Source: Isotricha intestinalis (Eukaryota; Ciliophora; Litostomatea; Vestibuliferida; Isotrichidae). From it: DNA of 14,692 nucleotides. This document shows, piece by piece, positions 1 through 7,474 of the stretch (positions are counted from its first letter, which is position 1; every line of letters begins with the position of its first letter). The position numbers were made by a program, and so were the translations under genes. The stretch spans positions 1-14,692 of the forward strand of contig JAJJLU010000900.1 of assembly GCA_023807065.1 (NCBI GenBank), written 5' to 3'. The notes under the pieces were generated by a model. That model ran no database searches. It was not told where the DNA came from and saw only the letters and a list, made by a program, of their open reading frames with translations.

Positions 1-492
1 TAAAATAGTAATGATCACCTAAAAGAACATACTATCCGTACGAGTTATCAATCCTGATTTTCAACTTCGGATCGATTAGTTCCAAATTTTAGGAAATAGC
101 TATCGAATTTACTAAATTGAATTTTCATTTAAACTAATTATGATTAAGGAATTAGACTTTTTTTAAATAGATCAAATAAATTCTGTTCAAATTTTTTTTA
201 TAATTCATTTTTCAGAATATTATTTTGTATACCATTAATTTTAAATGAAAAAATTATCAATACTTTTATTTATGTTCATAAATATATTTAAGAAATAGCT
301 ATCAGGATTTTAAAATTTTTTTTTTTTCTCTGTAAAAAATAATAATGGATAGCATGTTCGTTTACGTTAATTTCAAATAATTAATTATAAAAATACATAA
401 ATAAATTTAAAAATAATTTACTTTCATTTAAAAAATTATAAATTTATAAAAAAATATCATAAAAAATAATTAATTAAACTTAAATTAAATTT
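1..492. other. Non-coding stretch with degenerate repeats
   Basis: No convincing reading frame is seen on either strand. The first ~110 bases are visibly richer in G+C and CpG than the rest of the window. The stretch holds an imperfect inverted repeat (25-37 with 347-359, and 50-58 with 301-309) and a 12-bp direct repeat (93-104 and 292-303). From about 365 on it is simple A/T sequence, probably the 3' flank of the broken gene that ends at 493. It could be a relic of a small mobile element, but no transposase-like coding was found. Confidence 0.5.
25..359. repeat. Degenerate inverted repeat pair with internal direct repeat
   Basis: GAACATACTATCC at 25-37 matches the reverse complement of 347-359 at 12 of 13 positions. 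AATCCTGAT at 50-58 matches the reverse complement of 301-309 at 9 of 9. The two pairs lie in collinear inverted order, but spacing differs between the arms (12 versus 37 nt). GAAATAGCTATC occurs in the same orientation at 93-104 and 292-303. These matches include G and C bases in an A/T-dominated region, which makes chance less likely but does not exclude it. Confidence 0.4.
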
Positions 493-1267
493 CTAATTAA
501 GTGTTTCTTCTATATTTTGAATAATAGTTGGTTGCTCATTTTTAGAATTAGTTTTAGTAATAACTTTTTTTGCAATAGTTTTAGTAGTAGTGACAATTTT
601 ACCATTAGGTTCATTTTTTTCAACAACAGAAACATTATTATTATATTGATGTGTTCTTAAATTTTCTTTATTAGTTGAAATATAAGGAGTATTATTATGA
701 GAAGAAGAAGAATTTCTACTTGATTTTCTTATATTTTCATTTTCTCTTTGAACTTCTTTTTGTTCATTTAATAATCTTTCATTTTCTTTTTGAAGTCTTT
801 CTAATTTTTCATTTAATTGTTAAATTAATATTGTATTATTTTCTGAATTTTTATCATGAACTGCTTTTGCTTTTAAGAAATCTGTATTTTTATCATTCTT
901 CTTTCTTCATAATCTGCTAATTTTAATTGTAAAAGTTCTAATTTTTTTTTATAATTTTCTCTTTCACATCATTTAATTGAGAAATTTTTTTATCTTGTTA
1001 TTTAGTTAATTTATCCAGTTGTTCTTTTAATTTAATTTCATTTTCAAATGCAATTCTTAATTTTTCATCTATTTCACTTATTATTCCATTATTTTCATAT
1101 GATTCTATTTTTTTATATTTTATATTTATTCTAAAAAAATAAAAAATATTATAAAAATGTCAAAACTTGTAATTTATATGATATAATAAAATATAATAAA
1201 TATACTTATCTTATATATCTGTTAAATGTTTTTATTGTATGTCGAATTTTCTCATTTTTTGAGTCAT
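493..1267 (-). pseudogene. Broken coiled-coil protein gene with one intron, four in-frame TAA and two frameshifts
   Basis: Reading the minus strand from ATG at 1267, with removal of a 75-nt intron (1205-1131, GTATAT...TTTTTTTAG), gives a coherent protein that ends at TAG 495-493. Restoring one base at each of two places gives exactly 234 codons including the stop. Interruptions are in-frame TAA at 1234, 1213, 1000 and 822, and apparent one-base losses in short A runs near 960-967 and 897-905. On both sides of each break the frame is clearly coding: Glu/Lys/Leu/Gln-rich coiled coil in the middle (for example QLNEKLERLQKENERLL), then a Ser/Asn/Thr-rich tail ending in IIQNIEETLN. All four TAA codons would read as Gln after one C-to-T reversal, and CAA is used 13 times elsewhere in the gene. 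No family recognised. Most likely a young pseudogene; local sequencing error, readthrough or an alternative code are rivals. The intact neighbours show no such breaks. Confidence 0.72.
1131..1205 (-). other. Predicted 75-nt spliceosomal intron in the broken coiled-coil gene
   Basis: On the minus strand the 5' end is GTATAT after exon bases GATAA, and the 3' end is a T-run followed by AG. Splicing joins the exons as GAT-AA|A-ATA, giving the smooth peptide DKINIKYKKIESY. The interior is A/T-rich and has in-frame stops if retained. It is the only intron needed anywhere in the window. Confidence 0.6.
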
Positions 1268-1448
1268 ATACAATAATAATTCAAAAAATCACTTTACATC
1301 TTAAATGAAAAGAAGAATATTAATTCTTTTTAAATGAATTAATATTTATTCACAACAAATTATAATCTAAAAATTATAAAAAAATATATTAATTTAAATG
1401 AATAAATTTCGTTTTTGAAAATTTATATAAAAAAATAAATCAATTTAT
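1268..1448. other. Intergenic spacer between two minus-strand genes
   Basis: A/T-rich spacer of 181 bp holding the 3' flank of the gene at 1449-4715 and the presumed 5' flank of the broken gene. No recognised promoter or terminator motif was seen. Confidence 0.4.
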
Positions 1449-4400
1449 TTATTCATTAGTATTATCAAATTCTTCATTATCATTCATATCATCATTTTCA
1501 TCTTCATTATTATTTATTTCATTATTATTATTATCATTTATTTCGTTATCATTATTAATTTCATTATTATCATTATCTGTTTTATTTTCTTCAACATAAT
1601 TAATATCATTATTATTTTCATTTTCAATTTCATTATCTCCTTCAGTTTCTTCAGTTTGAATATTCATACTTTTCATTAATTCCATTGCATTCTTTTCATA
1701 AACTTTACAATATTTATTTGCATATCTCAATAATTTATAATAAATTAAAATAATATTATCCATTTGTTGGCAAAAGATAATTTCATCATTATCTAAAATA
1801 CTATAATCATAATAACTTAAAGAATAATTTCTAATAACTCTATGAAATTCTACAACTCCCATTTCCCAACAAATTAAATGATTTAAACAAGGTGAAAAAT
1901 ATCTCATTCTTTCATTTGAAAATTCTTGGTCTTGCATTAATTTTTCAACCTTATTAAATTTATTTAATGTAATTGTTTCAAGTTCTAAATTTTGAATTTT
2001 ATGAATAAAATCTTTTGAAAATATTAATTTTTGAGCTGGTTTAAAATAAGAAATTTCTCTTAAACCATTTAATTTAAATCTTAAATCTGGTTTTCCATCT
2101 AATAAAATTACTAAAGGGGCAATTATTTTTTCATTTGTTTTATTATATTTTCTATATAATTGTTTAATTTCTAAAATATCATCTGAAGTTATTTGACTCA
2201 TTAAATTACATGCATGCTCTTTATCAGGGGGATCCATTTCATATTCCTCATAAAATTTTTCTCTTTTAGATTCTATACTATTTATTATTTCATTTTTATC
2301 ATCTTCTATTAATTTTTTTTCTTGATTTAAAAAGAATAATCTAATAAATATATGTGTTTTAACACATTCATTACATTTTTTATTCACTAAGGAAAAATAA
2401 GGTAATGAATTAATATCAAAGAAAAATAATAAACTTTTTATTATTACTTCATTTGGTATAATTTCAAATAAAGAATTATAATGATTATTATTATTAATCA
2501 TATAGTTATTATATTTATTATCTAAATTATTAAGTTGAACATTACTATTTTTAATGGAAGATAAAATTGGATTTTTCTTTTCTTTAAAATTAGAATTTAA
2601 TAAATTATTATTATTAATTATTGAATTTTCTTCTTTTATTGTTCCTAAATCATTTTTACTTCCATTTCCAATTGTATTTGTTTCCAAAATTTGATTATTA
2701 TTATTATTTAAAGTAGCAGATATAATTTCAATCATTATTCTATCATATAATGCGGGTTTAGCTGCTAAAGGAATTAAATTTCTACTTTCGAAATATAAAT
2801 TAGAAATTTTAGCATGATCTTGATTTAATGTATCAAATATTAATTCTGTATTTATACCTTGATTTTTTAAAGAGTTATTTAATTCTTCCATCATTGGAAT
2901 AAAATTATATGAAGGACATTTTGACATATTTCCAAAAGTTAATTTTTGAAAATGATATTTAGCTTTTAAATTATATTTTAAATAATTTAACATATCTATA
3001 TAATATTTTATCATTTCAATTTCTTCTTGTTCTAAATTATTTCCATTTTGAATTAATCCTATTGATAAAAAAATAAATGGATTATATTCTTTTAAATATT
3101 CAAATATATATAACTCCCAAATTAATAATTGATATAATCCTCTATTTATTTTTTTAATACTTTCTAATTTTTCAATAGAATAATATTTTAACATTTCTTC
3201 ACTTAAAATATTAATTTGTTTTTTATTTAATTCTAATTTATTTATATTTCTCATTAATTTTAATAAAGAACCATTGATTGATAAAGATTTAATTTTTTTA
3301 AGATATAAATTTTTTAATTCTCCTCTTGGAGTTAATTTTCTTTCTGTTTTTTGTTGTAATAGAATACATAATACTTTAGTAATAGAAATAACAATCTCAG
3401 TTTCAATTTTTAGATTTTTAATATCATTTAATTGCTCTTTAGATAAAAAAGGAACATAATTAATTCCTTCATCTTCAGCTCTTAAGTCGCTATTTAAAAT
3501 ATCATCTAACATTAAAAAATATTTTGAAAAAATATTATTTTCATAAATAATAGGAATTTTATTTTTTAATTTTTCATAAGCTTGATATTTAAAAAAGAAT
3601 ATTTCTTTTAAAATATAATAACAAATAATATCAAGTGAATTAACATAACCTTTAGTAAACATTTTATTAACATTCATAAATCTACAACTTTGATTAATGG
3701 GTAAATAAGAGAAAATGTTACTGATAATATCTTCATCTAAAAATAATCCTAAATCAATTTCATTATTTTGAATATCTCTAGTATGTTGCAAATTAAAAAC
3801 ATAATCACCTAAAGGAATTTTAATTAAGCCCAATTTAAATAAAAATCTTTTAAATTTATAAAATTTATTAATCATATTATCCATAATTTGTGAAAATTCA
3901 TAAACTTCACCTCCTAATTGAATTTGACTTTTATCATTTCTATAAGTATAAGGATGAATTAAAATATGATATGAAACAACACTTTGACACCATTCAATTA
4001 ATTTAGATAAAACAGGAGAAATTTTTTTTAAATTAGATAATTCAAATTCTGGAGTATTTAATATTATAAATGCTTCTAATATATCATTATCATTAAAATT
4101 CTCTAAATCTAATCTTGATGCTTTTAAAAAAAAATTTGAATCATTTAATATTTTCATTGCTGTTTTTTTCCATCCATCACTTTTAACTTTATAATTTGTT
4201 GATTTATTATAACCAAAAATTATACAAAAAGGAGCAAAAATATTTTCACTTAATTTTCCTAACTTTTTTATACTTCTCAATTGAGTAATTGTATTTCTTG
4301 ATAAAGATTGAATTTTATTAGTTACATTATTTAAATCAAAATTTAACCAATTTTTATAACTAATAGGAATTTGACTATCAATATTTTTCATAAATTCAGA

Positions 4401-4715
4401 AGTTTTTTCTTTATTTAAAGTTTGAAAATCTGTTATATCTTGAATTTCAATTTTTAATCTTTTTTCATAATATTCACTTACAATTCCATAAAACATTTTA
4501 TTAACTCCTCTAATTTTACTTAAATCTTTTAAGGATAAATAATTAAAAATTGGAGATGAATAATTTGTTAAAATTTGTCCACAAATTTTTAAATAACGAG
4601 GTTTAATTGATAATTCTTGATTTCCAAAAGGTGAAAGACCATATCTTGAAGATTCTGATTTATCTAATTTATTATTTGAGAATGTTTCTTGTGGATTTGA
4701 AATCATTTTTTTCAA
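1449..4715 (-). CDS. Protein of three tandem F-box-like plus dynein-stalk (MTBD)-like modules
   Basis: 1088 residues, no membrane segment and no AAA motor motifs. F-box-like segments lie near residues 50-80, 325-365 (IISNIFSYLPINQSCRF) and 750-795. Each is followed by about 200 residues that end in the pattern S..L..LI.W......YH or its variants: W near 244 (SPVLSKLIEWCQSVVSYHI), near 535 (GLYQLLIWELYIFEYLKEY) and near 952 (SPCLNHLICWEMGVVEFHR). About 95-110 residues before each W is a helix of the type LxDIKxLK....VxxVLCILL (residues ~140-165, ~430-450, ~845-875). This order matches the dynein heavy-chain microtubule-binding stalk head: an EIK helix, an aVCILL segment, a W-kk-ll-d-nFl segment (GWKKTAMKILNDSNFF near 182, module 1 only), then S-a--lc-WV-a---Y. 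Asn-rich linker at ~690-745; acidic Asn/Glu/Asp tail from ~1020. F-box proteins normally bind SKP1 in SCF ubiquitin ligases; microtubule binding is inferred. Start is the first ATG, 86 bp below the WD40 gene upstream. F-box and MTBD calls rest on pattern only. Confidence 0.6.
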   Translation of the reverse strand: MKKMISNPQETFSNNKLDKSESSRYGLSPFGNQELSIKPRYLKICGQILTNYSSPIFNYLSLKDLSKIRGVNKMFYGIVSEYYEKRLKIEIQDITDFQTLNKEKTSEFMKNIDSQIPISYKNWLNFDLNNVTNKIQSLSRNTITQLRSIKKLGKLSENIFAPFCIIFGYNKSTNYKVKSDGWKKTAMKILNDSNFFLKASRLDLENFNDNDILEAFIILNTPEFELSNLKKISPVLSKLIEWCQSVVSYHILIHPYTYRNDKSQIQLGGEVYEFSQIMDNMINKFYKFKRFLFKLGLIKIPLGDYVFNLQHTRDIQNNEIDLGLFLDEDIISNIFSYLPINQSCRFMNVNKMFTKGYVNSLDIICYYILKEIFFFKYQAYEKLKNKIPIIYENNIFSKYFLMLDDILNSDLRAEDEGINYVPFLSKEQLNDIKNLKIETEIVISITKVLCILLQQKTERKLTPRGELKNLYLKKIKSLSINGSLLKLMRNINKLELNKKQINILSEEMLKYYSIEKLESIKKINRGLYQLLIWELYIFEYLKEYNPFIFLSIGLIQNGNNLEQEEIEMIKYYIDMLNYLKYNLKAKYHFQKLTFGNMSKCPSYNFIPMMEELNNSLKNQGINTELIFDTLNQDHAKISNLYFESRNLIPLAAKPALYDRIMIEIISATLNNNNNQILETNTIGNGSKNDLGTIKEENSIINNNNLLNSNFKEKKNPILSSIKNSNVQLNNLDNKYNNYMINNNNHYNSLFEIIPNEVIIKSLLFFFDINSLPYFSLVNKKCNECVKTHIFIRLFFLNQEKKLIEDDKNEIINSIESKREKFYEEYEMDPPDKEHACNLMSQITSDDILEIKQLYRKYNKTNEKIIAPLVILLDGKPDLRFKLNGLREISYFKPAQKLIFSKDFIHKIQNLELETITLNKFNKVEKLMQDQEFSNERMRYFSPCLNHLICWEMGVVEFHRVIRNYSLSYYDYSILDNDEIIFCQQMDNIILIYYKLLRYANKYCKVYEKNAMELMKSMNIQTEETEGDNEIENENNNDINYVEENKTDNDNNEINNDNEINDNNNNEINNNEDENDDMNDNEEFDNTNE
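1480..1640 (-). repeat. Low-complexity tract encoding the acidic Asn/Asp/Glu tail
   Basis: Runs of ATT, ATC and TTC triplets on the plus strand encode alternating Asn, Asp, Glu and Ile at the C-terminus of the F-box/MTBD-like protein. Short units such as EINDNNNNEINNNE recur. This looks like triplet-slippage expansion kept in frame, and the tail is probably disordered. Confidence 0.6.
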
Positions 4716-4800
4716 TTAAATAATTTATATTATTTCTCTTTTGAAAAAATATTATTTAATTTAATATAATTTTTTGAATAGCACAATAAAATAAAAATAA

Positions 4801-6069
4801 TTAATTAAATAAATTATGAGTTATAGGAGTATAACATAAAATTCCTTGAAAATCATTTATTTGAACACCAACATAAATATTATTCGTATATTTTTGAATA
4901 ACACTTCCAACTGGTCTTCCAAAATAATAACAAGATTGCATTTTATCATAATTATAATCATAAATATGAACATAGTCATAATTTTCAAAAAAAGAAACAA
5001 AATTAGTATTCGGAATAAAATGTAAATTTCCAATTGAATCAATAACACCATAACATGTTTTAAATAAAGCACTATTTATATTCTCATCATCATTACCTAT
5101 TTTTCTCAAATCCCATAATCTACAAGTTATGTCTTGATTACTTGTTGCCATTAAATTAGGATTTTCAAAATTAAATTTAACTGTAAAACCATAATCAGTA
5201 TGACCTTGTAGACTATGAATTAAATTTTTATCTCTTATATCATATAAAATTACTTCTTTGAAATCACCAACTGCACCTAAAATATTATTTTTATAATTAA
5301 ATGAAAAATGATTTATTGGTTCTGAATAAATATATATTGATTCATTTATTAATTTTTCTATGTTTGTTACTCTTATTTTTCCATCATTTGATGATGATAA
5401 TAAATATTTTCCATCTAAACTTATTTGAATACTATTTACTATATCTGATTTATATTCATCTAATACAATATTTTTTTTTAATGTTTGAATAAATCCATTT
5501 AATTTATTGTCTTTTTTCTTTAAACTAAATTTATATAGTTTTATAATTGAATTTGTTTTTCCAAATATTATTATTATAGAATTATCGTGTTTATATATAT
5601 ATGCATCAAATGCTACTATATAATTTAAATTAGTTATATCTTCTTCATCTAAATAAAATATTCCTTGACACTTTTTTGTTATAGTATTATATAGATAGAA
5701 TAATTCATAAGAATAAAACAACAATAAATTTGTTGATATAAATTTTAAGTTTTTTCTTAATTGTATATGATTAAATTTAGGGCAAATTGATATATTAAAA
5801 GATTTAAATTGATAAAAAATATCTTTTTTTTGTTCTCTATAAGATTTTAATCTAAATTCTTCCATTTCTTCTGACTCTGGTTCGTTTTGCATTTTATCTA
5901 ATTTGATTCTTTCTATTTTTAAAGCTAGTCTTGATTTACTTAAAGATTTATAATTTATTGTTTGAAAACAATAATTTATTTTGGAGATATTAATATTCTC
6001 TTTTATGAAATAGGAATTACAAATATACTTATTTTGTTGAATTTTTTTAAAAATTAGCTCTTCATTCAT
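4801..6069 (-). CDS. WD40 repeat protein of the conserved SPAC2A9.03 / plant At1g78070-like family
   Basis: 422 residues. The N-terminal half carries a charged helix (residues ~45-85, MEEFRLKSYREQKKDI) like the YR-xR--xY--y segment that precedes the propeller in this family. The C-terminal half is a WD40 propeller: VNSIQISLDGKYLLSSSNDG near 212, then GHTDYGFTVKFNF near 288, NQDITCRLWDLRK near 310 and FGRPVGSVIQ near 384. The order GH-D-(F/Y)-V, gNQD-TCRLWD-R, F-HIYD, FG-i-G is what I recall for fungal and plant proteins annotated only as WD-repeat proteins. Molecular function is unknown; probably a scaffold. It ends 85 bp before the F-box/MTBD-like gene in the same direction and diverges from the next WD40 gene. 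Family assignment is from memory of the motifs. Confidence 0.72.
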   Translation of the reverse strand: MNEELIFKKIQQNKYICNSYFIKENINISKINYCFQTINYKSLSKSRLALKIERIKLDKMQNEPESEEMEEFRLKSYREQKKDIFYQFKSFNISICPKFNHIQLRKNLKFISTNLLLFYSYELFYLYNTITKKCQGIFYLDEEDITNLNYIVAFDAYIYKHDNSIIIIFGKTNSIIKLYKFSLKKKDNKLNGFIQTLKKNIVLDEYKSDIVNSIQISLDGKYLLSSSNDGKIRVTNIEKLINESIYIYSEPINHFSFNYKNNILGAVGDFKEVILYDIRDKNLIHSLQGHTDYGFTVKFNFENPNLMATSNQDITCRLWDLRKIGNDDENINSALFKTCYGVIDSIGNLHFIPNTNFVSFFENYDYVHIYDYNYDKMQSCYYFGRPVGSVIQKYTNNIYVGVQINDFQGILCYTPITHNLFN

Positions 6070-6174
6070 ATATCTTTTATTTTTTTATAATAAAAAAATT
6101 AAAGTTGAGGTAAATTTAAAAATTTTTTTTATATTTATTTGTCCAAACATTTAAAAGATTAATTAAAAATATAA
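6070..6174. promoter_or_regulatory. Shared 105-bp divergent promoter region
   Basis: This is the only sequence between the start codons of two divergently oriented WD40 genes, so it must hold both 5' flanks. It is nearly pure A/T, with short T runs and poly-A stretches and one slightly G-richer patch (AAAGTTGAGG). No specific factor site was recognised. Confidence 0.45.
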
Positions 6175-7419
6175 ATGAATGAATTTTACTCTATAAAAAA
6201 AACATATAAAGATTGGGAAATTATAATAAACACAAAAGAAGATTCAATTTCATTAAAATTAAAAAAAAGTCAAAAAGATGTATTTGAAAATAACTTCTCA
6301 TTTCAAAGCTTAAAAAAATTACATTTATTTTTATCAAATAATTCTATAAAAGAAATAATTGATTCAATATGTATTTATATAAATAAAGAATTTATTAAAA
6401 TTGAAGAGTTTCCAGGTTTTCCAAAAATAAATATTATTTTTGAGTCAAACGAATTATCAAAAGTAAAAACAATATTAATATTAGAAAAATCAAATTCTCA
6501 ATTTAATTTAAAGCAAATTGATAATTTACAATTATTATCATTTTTTCAAACAATAAATACAAACTATGATAATATTCAATTTTTAACAAGTTTTAAATCA
6601 GGTAAAATGATATCAGTTTCAAAGGAAAGAGTAATAAAAATTTGGAATGAAAATTATGAACTTTCAATAAATTTATATGATGATTTAACTGATCCTCCCA
6701 ATGTAATTTGTAATTTAATATCTATAAAAGATGAAAATATATTTGCAACATGTTATTCAGATTTTACTTTGAAATTATGGGAAAAAACAAATTCCAAATA
6801 TTCAATTTTTTTGAAAATGGGAAAAATTCATAAATCTTTAATTAATGATGTAATATTTTGTTCAAATGGTAATTTAATAACTTGTTCAAATGATAGAACA
6901 ATAAAAGTTTGGGAAAAAATTAATAAAACTAAATATCAATGTTTAACTGTGTTAAAACATTCAGATTTTATTAATTCAATATTGTTATTTGAAAATAAAA
7001 ATACTTTAATTGGTTCAGGTACAAAATTTTGGAATTATAATAATTTTGAATGTTTTTTTTATTTAAAAGATGAATTATCAATTTATGGAAGTATTTTATG
7101 TAAAATTGATGAAGATAGAATAATAATAGGAAGAGATAAAATTAAAGTTTTTTCTATTTCAAAGAGAAAAGTTCTTAAAAATATTGAAAATAAATTTAAT
7201 TGTAGAGCTATTTGTAAAATTTATGATAAAAATATTGTTTTAATTTTAGATTCACATAATGATTTAAGAATTTATTCAACAAAAGATTTTACACAAATAC
7301 AATTATATGAAAATATTATTCATAAGCCTCTTTTAGGTATATGTTGCTTAAAAAATAATACATTTGCATTATATTCTTATGATGGAACTATATATATTAT
7401 TGATTATACTTTAAAATAA
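6175..7419 (+). CDS. WD40 beta-propeller protein, function unknown
   Basis: 414 residues. Residues ~1-115 form a non-WD module of alternating hydrophobic strands and a helix (FENNFSFQSLKKLHLFL, SIKEIIDSICIYI), reminiscent of an N-terminal domain common in protist WD40 proteins. From ~130 onward there are WD-type blades: SKERVIKIWNENYE near 150, DENIFATCYSDFTLKLWEK near 185-204, H...INDVIFCSNGNLITCSNDRTIKVWEK near 219-249, a degenerate blade ending SGTKFWNY near 285, and weaker strands to the C-terminus. No enzyme motif. Probably a scaffold; partner unknown. The start is the ATG at 6175, followed directly by a plausible N-terminus. Tail-to-tail with the coiled-coil gene, only 55 bp apart. Confidence 0.75.
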   Translation: MNEFYSIKKTYKDWEIIINTKEDSISLKLKKSQKDVFENNFSFQSLKKLHLFLSNNSIKEIIDSICIYINKEFIKIEEFPGFPKINIIFESNELSKVKTILILEKSNSQFNLKQIDNLQLLSFFQTINTNYDNIQFLTSFKSGKMISVSKERVIKIWNENYELSINLYDDLTDPPNVICNLISIKDENIFATCYSDFTLKLWEKTNSKYSIFLKMGKIHKSLINDVIFCSNGNLITCSNDRTIKVWEKINKTKYQCLTVLKHSDFINSILLFENKNTLIGSGTKFWNYNNFECFFYLKDELSIYGSILCKIDEDRIIIGRDKIKVFSISKRKVLKNIENKFNCRAICKIYDKNIVLILDSHNDLRIYSTKDFTQIQLYENIIHKPLLGICCLKNNTFALYSYDGTIYIIDYTLK

Positions 7420-7474
7420 AATTAAATATTAATTTAAAAATTTTGTGCAAATTATATTATAATTAATACATTGT
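7420..7474. terminator. Compact convergent 3' region of 55 bp
   Basis: The stop codons of a plus-strand and a minus-strand gene are separated by only 55 A/T-rich bases. Both transcripts must end here or overlap antisense into the other gene. No individual polyadenylation signal can be assigned, since AATAAA-like words are everywhere in this base composition. Confidence 0.35.

Noticed and set aside
1..110. tRNA or other structured RNA gene in the G+C-richer left edge
   Set aside because: No cloverleaf arms or T-loop-like GTTCRANNC in proper spacing could be found on either strand.
675..920. Plus-strand open frame of 81 codons rich in Phe, Leu and Tyr
   Set aside because: It is the antisense shadow of the broken coiled-coil gene; its composition is the complement of Glu/Lys/Asn codons.
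493..1267. Euplotes-style +1 frameshifting at AAA-TAA (1003-998)
   Set aside because: The frame after that TAA continues in phase as coherent coiled coil (QDKKISQLNDV); a +1 shift would give nonsense, so it is not a frameshift signal here.
3274..3459. Short plus-strand frame inside the F-box/MTBD-like gene
   Set aside because: Antisense shadow of an intact 1088-codon frame with recognisable domains; no motif of its own.
4857..5072. Minus-strand alternate frame inside the WD40 gene
   Set aside because: Overlaps the WD40 propeller in another frame and reads as I/L/F-rich low complexity.
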